Assembly: GCA_016859345.1 (NCBI GenBank) | Contig: CM029122.1 | Coordinates: 5,731,001 to 5,795,000 of the forward strand | Direction: 5' to 3' | Source of the DNA: Istiophorus platypterus | Lineage: Eukaryota > Chordata > Actinopteri > Istiophoriformes > Istiophoridae | Length of the DNA: 64,000 nt | Part shown: positions 62,236-64,000 of the stretch, piece by piece | Layout of the letters: the number at the start of each line of letters is the position of its first letter | Position numbering within the stretch: position 1 is the stretch's first letter | Program-made: the position numbers and the translations under genes | Notes under the pieces: generated by a model | The model's database searches: none | What the model saw: only the letters and a program-made list of their open reading frames with translations | What the model was told of the DNA's origin: nothing

Positions 62236-63769
62236 CTGGGAGAGAGAAGAGAGACGAGTTACAAAACCTTCACGCATAAAAATCTATTCTGGGTTTCAAT
62301 GTATTTCTCTAAAAAGTATCTAACAAACATTTTCCATGGTGAAAATGAACCAACAGCTGCTCGGTGATGCAGAGTCTAAGCGAGCAACATTCCTCCTACC
62401 TTCAACTTTGAGGTTCATGCCCCCGAAGACCAGGGGACCGATGAATTGGGCCTTCATCTCCCCCTCGAAGTAGACGAAGATGGTAGGCAGGTTGCGGTCG
62501 GGGTAGTTGGGGATGCAGGTGGTGGAGATGGACTTGAGGAACTTGGTCTGGGGGAACTTCCGGGCCAAGGTGCTGAGGTGCTGGTTGATGAGGGTGCACA
62601 GAGGGATTCTGGGAAAAGAGTGAGCAGACCTGTTAGTGCTGAACCACCTGTTTGCATAATGAGGGTCAGAAGAAAATAGTGAAATGCTTGAGGACAAAAA
62701 ATATTCTCAACCCAGATAACATGAATGTAAACTAACATACAGAGATTAAAATGGTCTAAAAGGGTCAGTTGACCCAAATATTCCATAAAATAAATAAAAT
62801 AAAATACAGCATCCCAAACATTCAACTCAAGTAGTTCCTGGCCTCTTTCTTTAAGCGCTCGATGCGGTCGGATGACCTACCCCTGTTTGTAGAGGTGAAG
62901 CACCACCCAGATGCCCTCTCCAGCCTTGTTGACCTCCTTGACGTAGTCCTGCCCTGAGATTTCCACCACCTCCTTGAACACATTCTTCATCTGAGCTGCC
63001 TTCCACTCGGCAAGACGCTTCTGCCTGCAGAGAGACACGGCTCAAATCAGCTCACTGGCAGCCCCAACAGTCTCAGTCTCAGTCGGAGATTCAAAGATTT
63101 GCATAAAAAAGTAGTTAAATACATAATTAACTCAAACAGTTTGGCTTATCTTGGACTGAGCATAAACTGAGCCAAAAGCTTTCATTTTTGCTTTTGGCTT
63201 TCTACTCTATTGGTAATCACACCAACGTTTAAAAGGTGGCGTGCCGGTGCATTTCGCCAACATTGTGGCCTGTACGACGAAAGCATGGTTTTTCACATTG
63301 AGTGGCAGTAAACGCACATGACTGGGATTTTCTCAGCACACCAATCCCCTCCCTACATCACTTCCACTCACCTGTACATCTCAATGGCAGCTTCATCTTC
63401 CTCACTGAACTCATCTTCGTTCTCCTCCAGCTCATCCAGTGTCATGCTCTCATATGTTTTAACTGAAACAGAGATACCGCAACAGTCGCATGGAATATAT
63501 ATTATGGACTGTTCAAGTTTTTCATTTTTTCTACCGGCAAATAAAACTATTGGGCAAATTTATTTGGGTGAAACTTTAAACTATTTTCCGTGGACTGGAC
63601 ACATGCATTGCCCACAAAAAAAATACTGATTGTTTTAACTGTCCGTCTTACCGACAGACTGCTGTTGGAGAGCCAGCTCCTCCTCTTCATCGTCCTTAGG
63701 TATCTCTTTGGGGGGAAGAATGCCTTTCTTCCTCAGAATATCATTCCACTCGGTGTCTTCGTTCGGGTC
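62087..63769 (-). CDS. pdcl3: Phosducin-like protein 3 (exons 2-6)
   Basis: A thioredoxin-fold phosducin-family protein that in animals assists the CCT chaperonin and has been linked to VEGFR2 stability. Exons on the minus strand: 63652-63769, 63372-63462, 62881-63024, 62400-62608 and 62087-62235, all GT-AG with continuous phase, giving 236 codons plus stop. Recognisable blocks are DPNEDTEWNDILRKKGILPP, RLAEWKAAQMKNVFKEVVE, STTCIPNYPDRNLPTIFVY, IGPLVFGGMNLKVEELEW and the acidic tail DSDSEDEDY. Adding the expected two-codon Met-Gln first exon, not found in the window, gives about 238 residues, the usual PDCL3 length. The blocks match PDCL3, not PDCL2. It converges on nms, with coding ends 966 bp apart. 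Confidence 0.95.
62400..62608 (-). CDS. pdcl3: pdcl3 exon 5 (thioredoxin fold)
   Basis: 209 nt encoding IPLCTLINQHLSTLARKFPQ through IPNYPDRNLPTIFVYFEGEM to PLVFGGMNLKVE. The CxxC of true thioredoxins is absent, as in the family. Confidence 0.95.
62881..63024 (-). CDS. pdcl3: pdcl3 exon 4 (start of thioredoxin fold)
   Basis: 144 nt encoding QKRLAEWKAAQMKNVFKEVV then EISGQDYVKEVNKAGEG and WVVLHLYKQ, the first strand of the thioredoxin-like fold. Confidence 0.95.
63372..63462 (-). CDS. pdcl3: pdcl3 exon 3
   Basis: 91 nt encoding KTYESMTLDELEENEDEF and SEEDEAAIEMYR, the acidic N-terminal helical region. It begins in phase 1 and ends in phase 2. Confidence 0.94.
63652..63769 (-). CDS. pdcl3: pdcl3 exon 2
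   Basis: 39 codons plus one base, DPNEDTEWNDILRKKGILPP then an acidic segment. The CTCAG acceptor is preceded by a pyrimidine tract; phase 0 at the start implies a preceding Met-Gln exon. Confidence 0.94.
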
Positions 63770-64000
63770 CTGAGGAGGAAACAAAGAACACACACAAGTA
63801 CTGTTACTCTGGGTATCCATCGGCTCTGGTATGTGATGTATTTCAGCTTTTATAAACAATCCTAAAGCTGTAATCTTGTAGTTTTTGAAAGACTGTTCAA
63901 GTAATCTAGTTCAGTTTGGAAAAGTCTAGGTATTGTGGTTTTCGATCTAGACCTGGTCCGGTGTGGTCTGGTTTGGGGGTGGGGGGGGGGTGGATAGCCT

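Noticed and set aside
62087..63769. pdcl2 rather than pdcl3
   Set aside because: Blocks such as NDILRKKGILPP, IPNYPDRNLPTIFVY and IGPLVFGGMNL fit PDCL3; PDCL2 as I recall it differs at these positions.

Overview
The window is vertebrate nuclear DNA, almost certainly from a percomorph teleost. Genes are split by GT-AG introns, dinucleotide and trinucleotide microsatellites are frequent, and several interspersed repeats are recognisable as fish families (degenerate Tc1-like transposons, a hAT-like MITE, a tRNA-derived SINE). Four protein-coding genes can be supported. Their human relatives (MAP4K4, LONRF2, NMS, PDCL3) all lie in 2q11.2, so the window is a rearranged but conserved synteny block. 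Gene names rest on my memory of the human proteins; no search was run.

Layout, left to right. (1) 1-6968, minus: the 5' end of map4k4, with coding exons 1 and 2, a 305-bp first intron and a second intron that runs off the left edge. Upstream of it, 7.2-7.9 kb is a pyrimidine-only tract containing a four-copy minisatellite. (2) 6969-18985: intergenic, with several interspersed repeats at 9.5-11.3 kb and the probable 3' UTR of the next gene at its right end. (3) 18986-31004, minus: a complete lonrf2 gene of 12 coding exons and 780 codons, encoding TPR, RING, RING and LON substrate-binding domains. Its GC-rich promoter region lies at about 31.0-32.2 kb. (4) 31.0-55.8 kb: a gene-free interval of about 25 kb with microsatellites, a GC-rich patch at 38.6-39.3 kb and two Tc1-like remnants. 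(5) 55782-61120, plus: nms, the neuromedin S precursor gene, in seven short coding exons. (6) 62087-63769, minus: pdcl3 exons 2-6; its two-codon first exon lies beyond the right edge.

The most interesting point is nms. The reconstructed 112-residue precursor keeps the signal peptide and the conserved precursor-related peptide between dibasic sites (FLFHYS to KLSQ). It then reaches a stop codon. The C-terminal NMS hormone with its RPRN-amide motif could not be found in any exon or frame I examined downstream. If correct, this locus makes a neuropeptide precursor without the classical neuromedin hormone.

Other structures worth attention are a nested double inverted repeat at 4240-4520, a 29-bp near-perfect hairpin inside lonrf2 intron 1, and a CA repeat 26 nt downstream of the lonrf2 exon 6 donor. 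A perfect CRE lies upstream of nms, and the first RING finger of lonrf2 is intact. The four genes do not form a pathway: one is a MAP4 kinase, one a ubiquitin-ligase-type protein, one a neuropeptide precursor and one a phosducin-like chaperonin cofactor.
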